64,000 bases of DNA from Alphaproteobacteria bacterium (lineage in GTDB: Bacteria > Pseudomonadota > Alphaproteobacteria > Rhizobiales > Rhizobiaceae): NCBI GenBank assembly GCA_018823835.1, contig JAHJHT010000002.1:558001-622000 (forward strand), given 5' to 3'. Below, piece after piece: positions 44,823 through 53,175 of the stretch. How positions within the stretch are numbered: position 1 is the stretch's first letter; each line of letters opens with the position of its first letter. The position numbers were made by a program, and so were the translations under genes. A model generated the notes under the pieces. That model made no database searches and was not told where the DNA came from. It worked only from the letters and a program-made list of their open reading frames with translations.

Positions 44823-45197
44823 GTGCGCCAGCCCGCGATGATCTCGATCATCGATGACGATGAGTCCGTTCGGACGGCGACCGCCAGCCTCGTCAGGTCG
44901 CTCGGCTTCGAAACCAGCACCTTCGATTCCGCCGAGGCCTTTCTCAGTTCACCGAGGCTGCGCGACGCCGATTGCGTGATTTCGGACGTTCAGATGCCGG
45001 GCATGAGCGGGATCGACCTCCAGGCCAGGCTGCGCTCGCTGGGCAACGGCATACCGATGATCTTCATTACCGCCTTCCCGGAGGAACGCGTCCGCCGCAA
45101 GGCGATGAGCGCCGGCGCGATCGGCTTTCTCAGCAAGCCCTTCGAGGGACGGGAAATGGTCGAGGCGATCGAGCTGGCGCTGCGCGCCGCCAAATAG
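44823..45197 (+). CDS. Single-domain response regulator (FixJ-type receiver)
   Basis: A 124-residue receiver without output domain. The acidic pair is in IIDDDESVR, the phospho-acceptor Asp in ISDVQMPGMSG, the Thr in FITAF and the Lys in LSKPF. The start is the GTG at 44823, supported by AAGGA 8 nt upstream; an internal ATG at 44838 lacks such a site. The receiver is closest to FixJ/NodW types but no LuxR domain follows, so it must act by protein contact. It is divergent from dctB and convergent with cls. The partner kinase is unknown. Confidence 0.85.
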   Translation: MRQPAMISIIDDDESVRTATASLVRSLGFETSTFDSAEAFLSSPRLRDADCVISDVQMPGMSGIDLQARLRSLGNGIPMIFITAFPEERVRRKAMSAGAIGFLSKPFEGREMVEAIELALRAAK

Positions 45198-45307
45198 AAC
45201 CGGGCCGGCCACGCAATCCATTTGCCGGCTTCTTTTCTCAACGCCAGCTGAATTTCTTGCCGAATCGCACGTCGCCGCGTTGCGGAATGCTACGGTCTGC
45301 ATGCCCG

Positions 45308-46744
45308 TCAGAACAGCGGGCCGAGCGTCGCGATGGCGTTGTTCCACAGGCGGCGCGTCATCGGCCAGGCCTCGACCGCCTCCCGGGTGACGCGGGTCGA
45401 GCGCCCGACATAGTCGGCCTGGCGCGCACGCAGCGCAGCGGTCAGCTCGGCGTCGTGCACCAATATGTTGTTCTCATAGTTCAGGTCGAGGCTGCGGCGA
45501 TCCATGTTGGCCGAGCCGATCAGCGTCAGTTCGCCGTCGACCGTCAACGTTTTGGCGTGCAGCAGGCCGCCGGAAAACTCGTAGAGCTTCACCCCGGCTG
45601 CGATCAGCTCGGCGTAGTAGCTGCGGCTGGCAGCGCTGACGATGCGCGAGTCGTTCAGCGCCGGCACGATCAGCGTCGTCTCGACGCCGCGATAGGCCGA
45701 TGTGCAGATCGCGTCCTGCAACGCCTCGTCGGGCACGTAATAGGGCGTGCTGATGACGATCTCGCGGCGCGCGGAAAACATCAGCGAGGCAAAGAGCTCG
45801 CGCATGGCAGCGGGGCGCACGGTCGGGCCAGTGCCGACCACCTGGGCCGGCATGGCGCCGGACGCCGGCTGCGGCGCGGGGACGTGCAGCAGATCGCCGA
45901 AATCCTCGTCGACGCCGGCCATCCAGTCGCTGGCGAACAGGACCTGGTTCTGGCGCGCGATCGGACCCTCGAAGCGGACCACCGCGTCGACCCAGGGCGC
46001 GAAACGCGCCTTGACCAGAAACTCGGGGTCGGCGCAATTCTGGCTGCCGCAATAGGTGATGGCGCCGTCGATGACGACGATCTTGCGGTGGTTGCGCAGA
46101 TCGATGCGGCCGGCAAAGGGGCGCAGAAGCGGGTTGCCGATCGGCAGTCCCGACGCGAGCCTGACGCCGGCGCGGCGCATCGCCTGCCAGTGCTCGGAGT
46201 GGATCAGGGCGCGCGAGCCGAGGTCGTCGGCCATCGCCCGGCAGGTGACGCCCCGCCCGGCGGCGCGGATCAGCGCCTCGATCACCTTGCGGCCGTTATT
46301 GTCGGCAAGCCAGATGTAGAACAGCAGGTGGACATGATCGGTGGCAGCGTCGATGTCGGCGACCATCGCATCGATCGTGGCATTGGAATCGGCGAGCAGC
46401 CGCGCGGCATTGCCGCCGACAGGCCGGAAGCCGCCGATGGAATGACCGAGCTGGAAAAGGCTGGCGTAGTGGTCGGGAACCGGTGCCGGCGTGCCGTGGT
46501 CGGTGGCCTTCGGCAGCCGCGCCAGCACCTCACGCATGCGTTTGACTCGCCTGCGGCCGATGCTGACCTCGCCGAAGAGCACATAGATCATGATGCCCAT
46601 CACCGGCACGGCGCCGACGACGACGAGCCAGGCGATGCGGGAGGCCGGATCGCGGTTGGGCCGCAGCAGGATCCGCGCCATCACGGCGAGGTCCGCCAGG
46701 GTGAGCAGGATGCCGTAGAGCGATGAACTGAGCAGCGTCTCCAT
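45308..46744 (-). CDS. cls: Cardiolipin synthase, phospholipase D family
   Basis: A 478-residue membrane enzyme. Two N-terminal transmembrane helices (LYGILLTLADLAVMARILL and IAWLVVVGAVPVMGIMIYVLFG) precede two PLD catalytic motifs: H-x-K-x4-D in RNHRKIVVID and in LLHAKTLTVD, each followed by the family GSxN pattern (YCGSQN, IGSANMDRRS). It condenses two phosphatidylglycerols (or related) into cardiolipin. Length is normal for ClsA-type enzymes. Monocistronic, facing the receiver gene. A 167-bp gap separates it from the divergent ars operon. Confidence 0.92.
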   Translation of the reverse strand: METLLSSSLYGILLTLADLAVMARILLRPNRDPASRIAWLVVVGAVPVMGIMIYVLFGEVSIGRRRVKRMREVLARLPKATDHGTPAPVPDHYASLFQLGHSIGGFRPVGGNAARLLADSNATIDAMVADIDAATDHVHLLFYIWLADNNGRKVIEALIRAAGRGVTCRAMADDLGSRALIHSEHWQAMRRAGVRLASGLPIGNPLLRPFAGRIDLRNHRKIVVIDGAITYCGSQNCADPEFLVKARFAPWVDAVVRFEGPIARQNQVLFASDWMAGVDEDFGDLLHVPAPQPASGAMPAQVVGTGPTVRPAAMRELFASLMFSARREIVISTPYYVPDEALQDAICTSAYRGVETTLIVPALNDSRIVSAASRSYYAELIAAGVKLYEFSGGLLHAKTLTVDGELTLIGSANMDRRSLDLNYENNILVHDAELTAALRARQADYVGRSTRVTREAVEAWPMTRRLWNNAIATLGPLF

Positions 46745-46892
46745 GCGCCGGAGTTAGACCGGGATTGCCCCATATCGTCAACGGCAGCCCGGGGTCGCGC
46801 GGGCGGCCGCGCAAAACAGCATGTCCATGATAAGATTCCCGCTCGTACCCCTTCCCATTGCGGAAAAGGGCTGCTACTTATGAGCTCAATTA

Positions 46893-46908
46893 ATCGAGAT
46901 TTCTGGAT
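46893..46908 (+). promoter_or_regulatory. Candidate ArsR operator before arsR1
   Basis: ATCGAG-ATTT-CTGGAT is an imperfect 6-4-6 dyad (5 of 6 arm pairs) that ends 2 nt before the arsR1 ATG. Its core resembles the dyad before the second arsR (50031-50043). Position and resemblance suggest autoregulation. Confidence 0.4.
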
Positions 46909-46910
46909 AT

Positions 46911-47258
46911 ATGAACAAGACTACCGCCCTCGCCGCCCTGGCTTCCCTCGGCCAGGACACGCGCCTTGAAACCTTCCGCCTACTGGTCAAGGCGGGTGCC
47001 GAAGGCATGCCGGCGGGCGAGATCGCCACCCGCCTTGGCACCGTCCAGAACACCATGTCCTCGCATCTCAAGATTTTAACCCATGCCGGGCTGGTGCGCG
47101 CCAGCCGCGACGGCCGCAGCGTGCGCTACAGCGCCGACATGACCGGCTTTCGCGACCTGTTGGCCTACCTGATGGAAGATTGCTGCAACGGGTCGCCGGA
47201 GCTCTGCCGGCCCGTCATCGATGCCGTCATCTGCGATTGCCAGGAGGAAATGACATGA
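46911..47258 (+). CDS. arsR: ArsR family arsenic-responsive repressor 1
   Basis: A 115-residue winged-helix repressor. The helix-turn-helix is GEIATRLGTVQNTMSSHLKIL, and the C-terminal Cys set DCCNGSPELC plus CDCQ looks like the arsenite-binding site of C-terminal-type ArsR proteins. Binding of As(III) releases the operator. It has almost no leader between the dyad and the ATG, and no clear Shine-Dalgarno. Its stop overlaps the arsC start (ATGA), starting a five-gene operon. Confidence 0.9.
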   Translation: MNKTTALAALASLGQDTRLETFRLLVKAGAEGMPAGEIATRLGTVQNTMSSHLKILTHAGLVRASRDGRSVRYSADMTGFRDLLAYLMEDCCNGSPELCRPVIDAVICDCQEEMT

Positions 47259-47764
47259 CCGCAGAACCTTTCAACGTCCTGTTTCTGTGCACCGGCAATT
47301 CGGCCCGGTCGATTCTCGCCGAAGCCATCCTCAACCGCGTCGGGCAGGGCCGCTTCAAGGCCTACTCGGCCGGCTCGCAACCCAAGGGCGAGGTTCATCC
47401 CTATGCGCTCCAGCTGCTGAAGAGCCTCAACCACGATACGTCGTTCGCCCGCTCGAAGAGCTGGGAGGAATTCGCGGCACCTGGCGCGCCGCAGATGCAC
47501 TTCGTCTTCACCGTTTGCGACAATGCCGCGATGGAGGCCTGCCCGGTATGGCCCGGCCAGCCGATGACCGCGCATTGGGGCGTGCCGGACCCGGCAGCGG
47601 CGGAGGGGACGGATGCCGAGAAGCATTTCGCCTTTGCCGACACCTACCGCATGCTCAACAGCCGCATCTCGATCTTCACCAGCCTGCCGATGAACATGCT
47701 CGACAGGCTCGCCCTGCAGAAGCGCCTGGACGAGATCGGCGCAGAGCTTCCGAAAGCCGGCTAA
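47255..47764 (+). CDS. arsC: Arsenate reductase, LMW-PTP (thioredoxin-linked) type
   Basis: A 169-residue protein with the phosphatase-like P-loop CTGNSARS at about residues 13-20, the catalytic Cys, and a later FTVCDNAAMEACPVWP segment that supplies the resolving cysteines. It reduces As(V) to As(III) so that Acr3 can export it. The start is the ATG 47255-47257, overlapping arsR by 4 nt with AGGAGG upstream; earlier in-frame Met lies within arsR. A second, unrelated arsenate reductase is three genes on. Confidence 0.92.
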   Translation: MTAEPFNVLFLCTGNSARSILAEAILNRVGQGRFKAYSAGSQPKGEVHPYALQLLKSLNHDTSFARSKSWEEFAAPGAPQMHFVFTVCDNAAMEACPVWPGQPMTAHWGVPDPAAAEGTDAEKHFAFADTYRMLNSRISIFTSLPMNMLDRLALQKRLDEIGAELPKAG

Positions 47765-47773
47765 GGACAACAC

Positions 47774-48856
47774 ATGACAGACCATGCCTACCCGGCGCGC
47801 AAGATCGCTGCGCCTTCCATCGGCTTCTTCGAGAAATGGCTCTCGGTCTGGGTCGCGCTCTGCATCGCCGCAGGCATCGCACTCGGCACCCTGATGCCGG
47901 GCGTGTTCGGCTTCCTGGCCGGGCTCGAGTTCGCCTCGGTCAACCTCGTCGTCGCCGTGCTCATCTGGGCGATGGTCTTCCCGATGATGGTGAATGTCGA
48001 CTTCGCCAGCCTGCGCCACATCGGCGACCGGCCGAAGGGCCTCGCGCTGACGATCGTCGTAAACTGGCTGATCAAGCCGTTCACCATGGCGGCGCTTGGC
48101 GTGCTGTTCTTCAACTATGTCTTCGCGCCGTGGATCGCGCCGGCCGACGCCCAGCAGTACATTGCCGGGCTGATCCTGCTCGGCGCAGCTCCCTGCACGG
48201 CAATGGTGTTCGTCTGGAGCCAGATGACGCGCGGCGACGCGACCTACACGCTGGTGCAGGTGTCGGTGAACGACGTCATCATGATCTTCGCCTTCGCCCC
48301 GATCGTCGCCCTGTTGCTGGGCGTGACCGACATTACGGTGCCGTGGGCAACCCTCATCCTCTCCACGGTTCTCTACGTGGTCATACCGCTCGTCGCGGGC
48401 GCGATCACCCGAAGCTGGCTGATTGGGCGTGCCGGTGGCGGCACGACGGCCGAAGCGGCGGTGTCGGAATTCACCGGCCGGCTCAAGCCATTGTCGGTAG
48501 TCGGATTGCTGGCGACAGTGGTGCTGCTGTTCGGATTCCAGGGCACCGTGATCCTGGCCAATCCCATGCTCATCGTGCTGATCGCCGTGCCGCTGATCCT
48601 TCAGTCCTACGGTATCTTCGCGATCACCTATGCGGCGGCGAAGGCCTGGAAGGTCCCCTTCAACGTCGCGGCGCCCTGCGCGCTCATCGGCACCTCGAAC
48701 TTCTTCGAACTGGCGGTGGCCGTGGCGATCAGCCTGTTCGGACTGAACTCGGGCGCCGCCCTTGCGACCGTGGTCGGCGTGCTGGTCGAAGTGCCTGTCA
48801 TGCTGTCGCTGGTCGCCTTCGCCAACCGGACGCAACACTGGTTCCCGAAGGGCTGA
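47774..48856 (+). CDS. acr3: Arsenite efflux transporter Acr3
   Basis: A 360-residue, ten-helix ACR3 permease. Family segments are [41 protein letters not shown], the conserved Cys in [11 protein letters not shown] (TM4), and the Glu-containing [15 protein letters not shown] near residue 300. It exports As(III) by proton exchange. It lies 9 nt after arsC and 1 nt before the second arsC, in one operon. Confidence 0.94.
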   Translation: MTDHAYPARKIAAPSIGFFEKWLSVWVALCIAAGIALGTLMPGVFGFLAGLEFASVNLVVAVLIWAMVFPMMVNVDFASLRHIGDRPKGLALTIVVNWLIKPFTMAALGVLFFNYVFAPWIAPADAQQYIAGLILLGAAPCTAMVFVWSQMTRGDATYTLVQVSVNDVIMIFAFAPIVALLLGVTDITVPWATLILSTVLYVVIPLVAGAITRSWLIGRAGGGTTAEAAVSEFTGRLKPLSVVGLLATVVLLFGFQGTVILANPMLIVLIAVPLILQSYGIFAITYAAAKAWKVPFNVAAPCALIGTSNFFELAVAVAISLFGLNSGAALATVVGVLVEVPVMLSLVAFANRTQHWFPKG

Positions 48857-48857
48857 C

Positions 48858-49277
48858 ATGACCGTCACGATCTATCACAACCCGCAATGCGGCACCTCGC
48901 GCAACACGCTGGCGATGATCCGCCAGTCCGGCGAGGAGCCGGAGGTCATCGAATATCTGAAGACGCCGCCGTCGCGTGAGAAGCTGGTCGAACTTCTCGC
49001 CGCCATGGACATGAGACCGCGCCAGCTGCTGCGCGAGAAGGGCACGCCCTATGCCGAACTCGGGCTCGAAGACCCGAAATGGAGCGACGACGAGCTGATC
49101 GATTTCATGATGGCTCATCCGATCCTGATCAACCGGCCGATCGTTGTGACGCCGCTCGGCGCCGTGCTGGCGCGGCCGTCCGAAGCCGTGCTGAAGGTGC
49201 TGCCCAACAAGGACATCGGGACCTTCACCAAGGAAGACGGCGAAACAGTCGCGACCGGAAGCAAGCCGGTTGCCTGA
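48858..49277 (+). CDS. arsC: Arsenate reductase, glutaredoxin-dependent ArsC type
   Basis: A 139-residue thioredoxin-fold enzyme with the ArsC signature [13 protein letters not shown] (catalytic Cys at residue 11), the Arg of [10 protein letters not shown] and the [15 protein letters not shown] segment with the third catalytic Arg. It uses glutathione and glutaredoxin, in contrast to the LMW-PTP type upstream. The start ATG is 1 nt after the acr3 stop. Its end overlaps arsH by 8 nt. Confidence 0.93.
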   Translation: MTVTIYHNPQCGTSRNTLAMIRQSGEEPEVIEYLKTPPSREKLVELLAAMDMRPRQLLREKGTPYAELGLEDPKWSDDELIDFMMAHPILINRPIVVTPLGAVLARPSEAVLKVLPNKDIGTFTKEDGETVATGSKPVA

Positions 49278-50004
49278 CGACCCGCGAAAGCCCGGCGAGC
49301 CGCTGCCCAATCTGGACGAAGACCAGTTCAGGCCGATCGACACCCGGGCGTTGCTCGACGCGCCGCGCTCGCAGCACAGGCCGCGGGTGCTGATGCTCTA
49401 CGGGTCGCTGCGCGAGCGCTCCTATTCGCGCTTCGCCACCGAGGAAGCGGCGCGGATCCTGGAGAAATTCGGTGCCGAGGTTCGCATCTTCAATCCGGCC
49501 GGGCTGCCGCTCGTCGATTCGGTGCCGGCGGACCATCCGAAGGTCAAAGAGCTGCGCGACCTCTCTGTCTGGTCGGAGGCGCAGGTCTGGTGCTCGCCCG
49601 AGCGCCACGGTGCGATGACCGGGGTGATGAAGACGCAGATCGACTGGCTGCCGCTGTCGCTCGGCGGGGTCAGGCCAACGCAGGGCCGGACGCTCGCCGT
49701 GATGCAGGTGTCGGGCGGCTCACAGAGCTTCAACGCGGTCAACCAGCTGCGCATCCTCGGCCGCTGGATGCGCATGGTGACGATCCCCAACCAGTCGTCG
49801 GTCGCAAAAGCCTTCGCTGAGTTCGACGAGGCGGGCCGCATGAAACCGTCTTCCTATTACAACCGGATCGTCGACGTGATGGAGGAACTGATGAAGTTCA
49901 CGCTGCTGCTGCGCGACCGATCCGCCTATCTGACCGACCGCTACTCCGAACGCGTCGAGAGCGCCGAGGCGGTTTCCAAGCGGGTCAACCAGCGATCGAT
50001 CTGA
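49270..50004 (+). CDS. arsH: ArsH, NADPH-dependent FMN organoarsenical reductase/oxidase
   Basis: A 244-residue flavodoxin-like protein. The FMN phosphate loop is [11 protein letters not shown] near residue 44, with [21 protein letters not shown] and [23 protein letters not shown] matching ArsH. It oxidises trivalent methylarsenicals or acts as an NADPH-FMN reductase that lowers arsenic toxicity. It starts at a TTG (49270) inside the end of arsC. It is the last gene of the first ars operon. Confidence 0.92.
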   Translation: MPDDPRKPGEPLPNLDEDQFRPIDTRALLDAPRSQHRPRVLMLYGSLRERSYSRFATEEAARILEKFGAEVRIFNPAGLPLVDSVPADHPKVKELRDLSVWSEAQVWCSPERHGAMTGVMKTQIDWLPLSLGGVRPTQGRTLAVMQVSGGSQSFNAVNQLRILGRWMRMVTIPNQSSVAKAFAEFDEAGRMKPSSYYNRIVDVMEELMKFTLLLRDRSAYLTDRYSERVESAEAVSKRVNQRSI

Positions 50005-50030
50005 AGTCCGGCCGCAATATTTCCAACATT

Positions 50031-50043
50031 ATCGAAATTCGAT
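50031..50043 (+). promoter_or_regulatory. Candidate ArsR operator before arsR2
   Basis: ATCGAAATTCGAT is a perfect 6-1-6 dyad 35 nt before the arsR2 start. It matches the ATCGA(G/A)ATT core seen before arsR1 and a TTCGAA-centred site before the monooxygenase gene. Confidence 0.5.
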
Positions 50044-50078
50044 TGACGAAGGACATTACGGGCGCTAAAGCTATTTCC

Positions 50079-50399
50079 ATGAAACTCGAAAAAGCAGCAT
50101 CCCAGCTCGAGGCCCTCGGGAACCCGACCCGGTTGCAGCTCTATCGTACCCTGGTGCGGGCGGGCGACGAAGGCCTGGCCGTCGGCAGCATCCAGGACCG
50201 GCTGACGATCCCGGCCTCGACCCTGTCGCACCATCTCAAGCGCCTCGTCGATACCGGGCTTGTGACGCAGGAGCGGCAGGCGACGACGCTGATCTGCCGC
50301 GCGCACTATCCCGGCATGCAGCAATTGATCGGCTACCTGGCCGACGAATGCTGCGCCGACGGAACCTGCCCGCCGGTCGGCCGCATCGCGAGCGCATGA
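50079..50399 (+). CDS. arsR: ArsR family repressor 2
   Basis: A 106-residue winged-helix repressor starting at the ATG 50079-50081 (MKLEKAASQLEALG). HTH is SIQDRLTIPASTLSHHLKRL, and the C-terminal DECCADGTCPP cysteines (CC-x4-C) resemble the As(III) site of the Acidithiobacillus-type ArsR. A TTG at 50043 would lie inside the operator dyad and is rejected. It probably controls itself and the ArsO/ArsK-like genes that follow 51 nt later. Confidence 0.88.
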   Translation: MKLEKAASQLEALGNPTRLQLYRTLVRAGDEGLAVGSIQDRLTIPASTLSHHLKRLVDTGLVTQERQATTLICRAHYPGMQQLIGYLADECCADGTCPPVGRIASA

Positions 50400-50419
50400 G
50401 GATGCGTTTTTTTGCCTTT

Positions 50420-50435
50420 GTATTTCGAATATACT
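50420..50435 (+). promoter_or_regulatory. TTCGAA-centred site and TATACT box before the monooxygenase gene
   Basis: GTATTTCGAATATAC (50420-50434) is a partly symmetric site around TTCGAA overlapping a good -10 box TATACT (50430-50435). No clear -35 is seen at the right distance. It fits an ArsR2-repressed promoter for the next gene. Moderate support. Confidence 0.38.
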
Positions 50436-50450
50436 AGAAGGAAGGAAGCT

Positions 50451-51884
50451 ATGAGCGCAGCAATTCAAACCGGACTTCCCGTGGTCGTTATCGGCGCCGG
50501 CCCCGTCGGCCTCGCCGCCGCTGCGCACCTCGTCGAGCGCGGCATCCGGCCGGTGATCCTGGAGCGCGGCGCAAGCGTCGGCGCGACCTTGCTGGAATGG
50601 GGCCATGTCAAGGTATTCTCGCCGTGGCGCTACAATATCGATGCCGCGGCGCGCCGGCTGCTCGAGCGCGCGGGCTGGCAGGCGCCTGACGACGACCTGC
50701 TGCCGACCGGAGGCGAGATCGTGCGCAGCTATTTGCAGCCCTTGGCGGCACTTGCCGGGATCGCGCCGAACCTGAAGCTCGGGGCAACCGTCACGGCGAT
50801 CACCCGCGAAGGCCGCGACAAGCTCGCCGACGAGGGCCGCGCCGAAGCGCCCTTCGTCGTCCGCTACCGCGACGCCGACGGCGAGCATCGCGTCACGGCA
50901 CGCGCCGTGATCGATGCCTCGGGCACCTGGATGCGGCCCAACCCGATCGGCGTTGACGGTCTCACCGTGCCCGGCGAGACCGAGGCCGCGGACCGCATCG
51001 CCTATGGCATTCCGGACGTGGCAGGCACCGAGCGCGCGGCCTATGCCGGCAAGCGCACGCTGGTAATCGGCGGCGGCCATTCGGCGATCAATGTCGCGCT
51101 GGCGCTGATGCAACTGCAGGAGGAGGCGCCGAAAACCGAAATCTTCTGGGCGTTGCGCCGCGCCGGCGTCGAGCGACTGCTCGGCGGCGGGCTGAACGAC
51201 AAGCTGCCGGAGCGCGGCGCACTCGGCCTTGCCGCCCGGCAGGCAATGCAGGAAGGCCGGTTGAACATGCTGGCGCCCTTCTCGGTCGGCCGCATCGAGA
51301 CCACTGCGGACGGCCTTGCGGTCGAGGCGAGCCATGGCGGGAAGCCGACGCGGCTCGAGGTCGACCGGATCGTCGTCGCTACCGGCTTCCGGCCGGATCT
51401 TTCCTTCCTCGACGAGTTGCGCATCGCGCTCGATCCCGCCGTCGAGGCGACCCCTGCCCTGGCGCCGCTGATCGACCCGAACCTGCACTCCTGCGGCACC
51501 GTTCCGCCACATGGCATCGCCGAACTTTTGCACCCCGAACCGGGCTTCACCATTGTCGGCTCGAAATCCTACGGCCGGGCACCGACCTTCCTGATGGCGA
51601 CCGGCTATGAGCAGGTCCGCTCGGTGGTGGCCGACATCGCCGGCGACCACGAGGCGGCCCGCGACGTGCGGCTGGTGCTGCCGGAGACCGGCGTGTGCAA
51701 TTCGGACCCGCTTCCGCAGGCCGCGGCTTCAGGCTGCTGCGGCGGCCCCGCGCCGGCCGGCGTCGACGCCTGCTGCATCAAGGATGCGGATGCCAAGGCC
51801 GCCGGCGAATCCGGCTGCGGCTGCGGCTCGACCGTGGTGATCGAACCGGCGAGCAAGTCGTCCTGCTGCGGAGCCGCCGCATGA
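50451..51884 (+). CDS. ArsO-like flavin-dependent monooxygenase with Cys-rich tail
   Basis: A 477-residue FAD/NAD(P)H enzyme. FAD motif VVVIGAGPVGLAAAAHL is at residues about 10-26, the second dinucleotide site is LVIGGGHSAINVAL near 200, and RIVVATGFRPD near 305 is the ATG motif. The last 55 residues hold several Cys pairs (GCCGG, ACCIK, GCGCG, SCCGA), unusual for such enzymes. Homologues in ars operons are called ArsO; the reaction is not known. GGAAGGAAG precedes the ATG. It lies between arsR2 and an MFS exporter. Confidence 0.82.
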   Translation: MSAAIQTGLPVVVIGAGPVGLAAAAHLVERGIRPVILERGASVGATLLEWGHVKVFSPWRYNIDAAARRLLERAGWQAPDDDLLPTGGEIVRSYLQPLAALAGIAPNLKLGATVTAITREGRDKLADEGRAEAPFVVRYRDADGEHRVTARAVIDASGTWMRPNPIGVDGLTVPGETEAADRIAYGIPDVAGTERAAYAGKRTLVIGGGHSAINVALALMQLQEEAPKTEIFWALRRAGVERLLGGGLNDKLPERGALGLAARQAMQEGRLNMLAPFSVGRIETTADGLAVEASHGGKPTRLEVDRIVVATGFRPDLSFLDELRIALDPAVEATPALAPLIDPNLHSCGTVPPHGIAELLHPEPGFTIVGSKSYGRAPTFLMATGYEQVRSVVADIAGDHEAARDVRLVLPETGVCNSDPLPQAAASGCCGGPAPAGVDACCIKDADAKAAGESGCGCGSTVVIEPASKSSCCGAAA

Positions 51885-51935
51885 GATCAGGCGTGACAGG
51901 CGGAACGGCCCGCCGCGGCGAAGGCGACATGCCCC

Positions 51936-53165
51936 ATGCACTCGCCTGACGTCCGGGCGCCGGCGCTTGCCGTCTGGGCGCTCGGCGTCACCCAGATCAT
52001 CGGCTACGGTACGCTGTTCTACAGTTTTGCCATTCTCGCCCCAGCAATGTCCGCCGACCTCGACCTGCCCGAGCAATGGGTGTTTGCGGCCCTGTCGCTG
52101 GCGCTCTTCCTCGGCAGCCTGCTCGCGCCGACCGCCGGGCGCATGGCCGACCGTCATGGCGCCGGGCGGGTGATGACGGTCGGCTCGGCCGCCGCGGCCC
52201 TGGCGCTCGCCGCCTGCGCCCTGGCGCCGGAACGCTTCAGCTTTATCGCCGCGCTGGTGGCGATGGAGCTTGCCTCCTGCTTCGTGCTCTACGCCACGGC
52301 CTTCGTCGCCATCGTGCAGATCGGGCCGGTTGGCGCGCAGCGCAGCATCACCCACCTGACCCTTATCGCCGGCTTCGCCTCGACGATCTTCTGGCCGGTC
52401 ACCACCTGGCTGCACGGCTTCCTCGACTGGCGCGCGGTCTACTTCGTCTTCGCCGGGCTGAACCTCATCGTCTGCCTGCCCATTCACGCCTGGCTGCTCG
52501 GCCTGTCGCGGCGGCGGCAGATGCTTGCCCCGGGCCTGCCCGCAAGCGCGCCGGCGCTCGCCCAGGCCGCGCCGCTCGATCCGGCGCAAACCCGCATCGT
52601 CTTCCTGTTGATGATGGCGGGCTTCGCCATCGGCGGCCTGGTGCTGTCGTCCATCCTCATCCACATGGTGCCGCTGCTCACCGCCATCGGGCTCGGCACC
52701 GCCGGCACGCTGGCCGCGACGCTGTTCGGGCCCTCCCAGGTCGCCAGCCGGCTCATCAACATGCTGTTCGGCGGGCGCCTGTCGCAGGCGCTTCTTGCCG
52801 TCATTGCAACGTTGCTGCTCGCCGTCGGGCTGGCCGTGCTGCTGGCGACTGCGCCATCCCTGCCAGGCATTGCCGCCTTCGTTGTGCTGTTCGGCCTGGG
52901 CTCGGGGCTGGTGTCGATCGTTGGCGGCACCTTGCCGCTCGAGATGTTCGGCAGGCGGGGCTACGGCTCGCGCGTCGGCTGGATGAGCGCGGCACGGCAG
53001 TTCTCGTCGTCCTTCGCCCCCTTCCTCTTCGCGCTGATGATGGCGCGCACCTCGGTGCCGGTGTCGATCGGTGCGCTGTGGATCGTTGCCGTGCTGGGCG
53101 TCGCCGTCTTCACCGCCATCTGCGTGGCCGCGCGCGGGCGCCCGGCGGAAGCCGAAGCAGCCTGA
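51936..53165 (+). CDS. MFS transporter, ArsK-like arsenic efflux
   Basis: A 409-residue, 12-helix major facilitator protein. The MFS loop signature is AGRMADRHGAGRVM between helices 2 and 3; the C-half has SSILIHMVPLLTAIG and GYGSRVGWMSAARQF. Rhizobial MFS proteins in ars operons include ArsK, which exports arsenite and methylarsenite; the assignment here is by location and general similarity. It begins 51 nt after the monooxygenase gene in the same direction. An alternative is a simple carboxylate MFS. Confidence 0.75.
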   Translation: MHSPDVRAPALAVWALGVTQIIGYGTLFYSFAILAPAMSADLDLPEQWVFAALSLALFLGSLLAPTAGRMADRHGAGRVMTVGSAAAALALAACALAPERFSFIAALVAMELASCFVLYATAFVAIVQIGPVGAQRSITHLTLIAGFASTIFWPVTTWLHGFLDWRAVYFVFAGLNLIVCLPIHAWLLGLSRRRQMLAPGLPASAPALAQAAPLDPAQTRIVFLLMMAGFAIGGLVLSSILIHMVPLLTAIGLGTAGTLAATLFGPSQVASRLINMLFGGRLSQALLAVIATLLLAVGLAVLLATAPSLPGIAAFVVLFGLGSGLVSIVGGTLPLEMFGRRGYGSRVGWMSAARQFSSSFAPFLFALMMARTSVPVSIGALWIVAVLGVAVFTAICVAARGRPAEAEAA

Positions 53166-53175
53166 TCGCCGGCGC

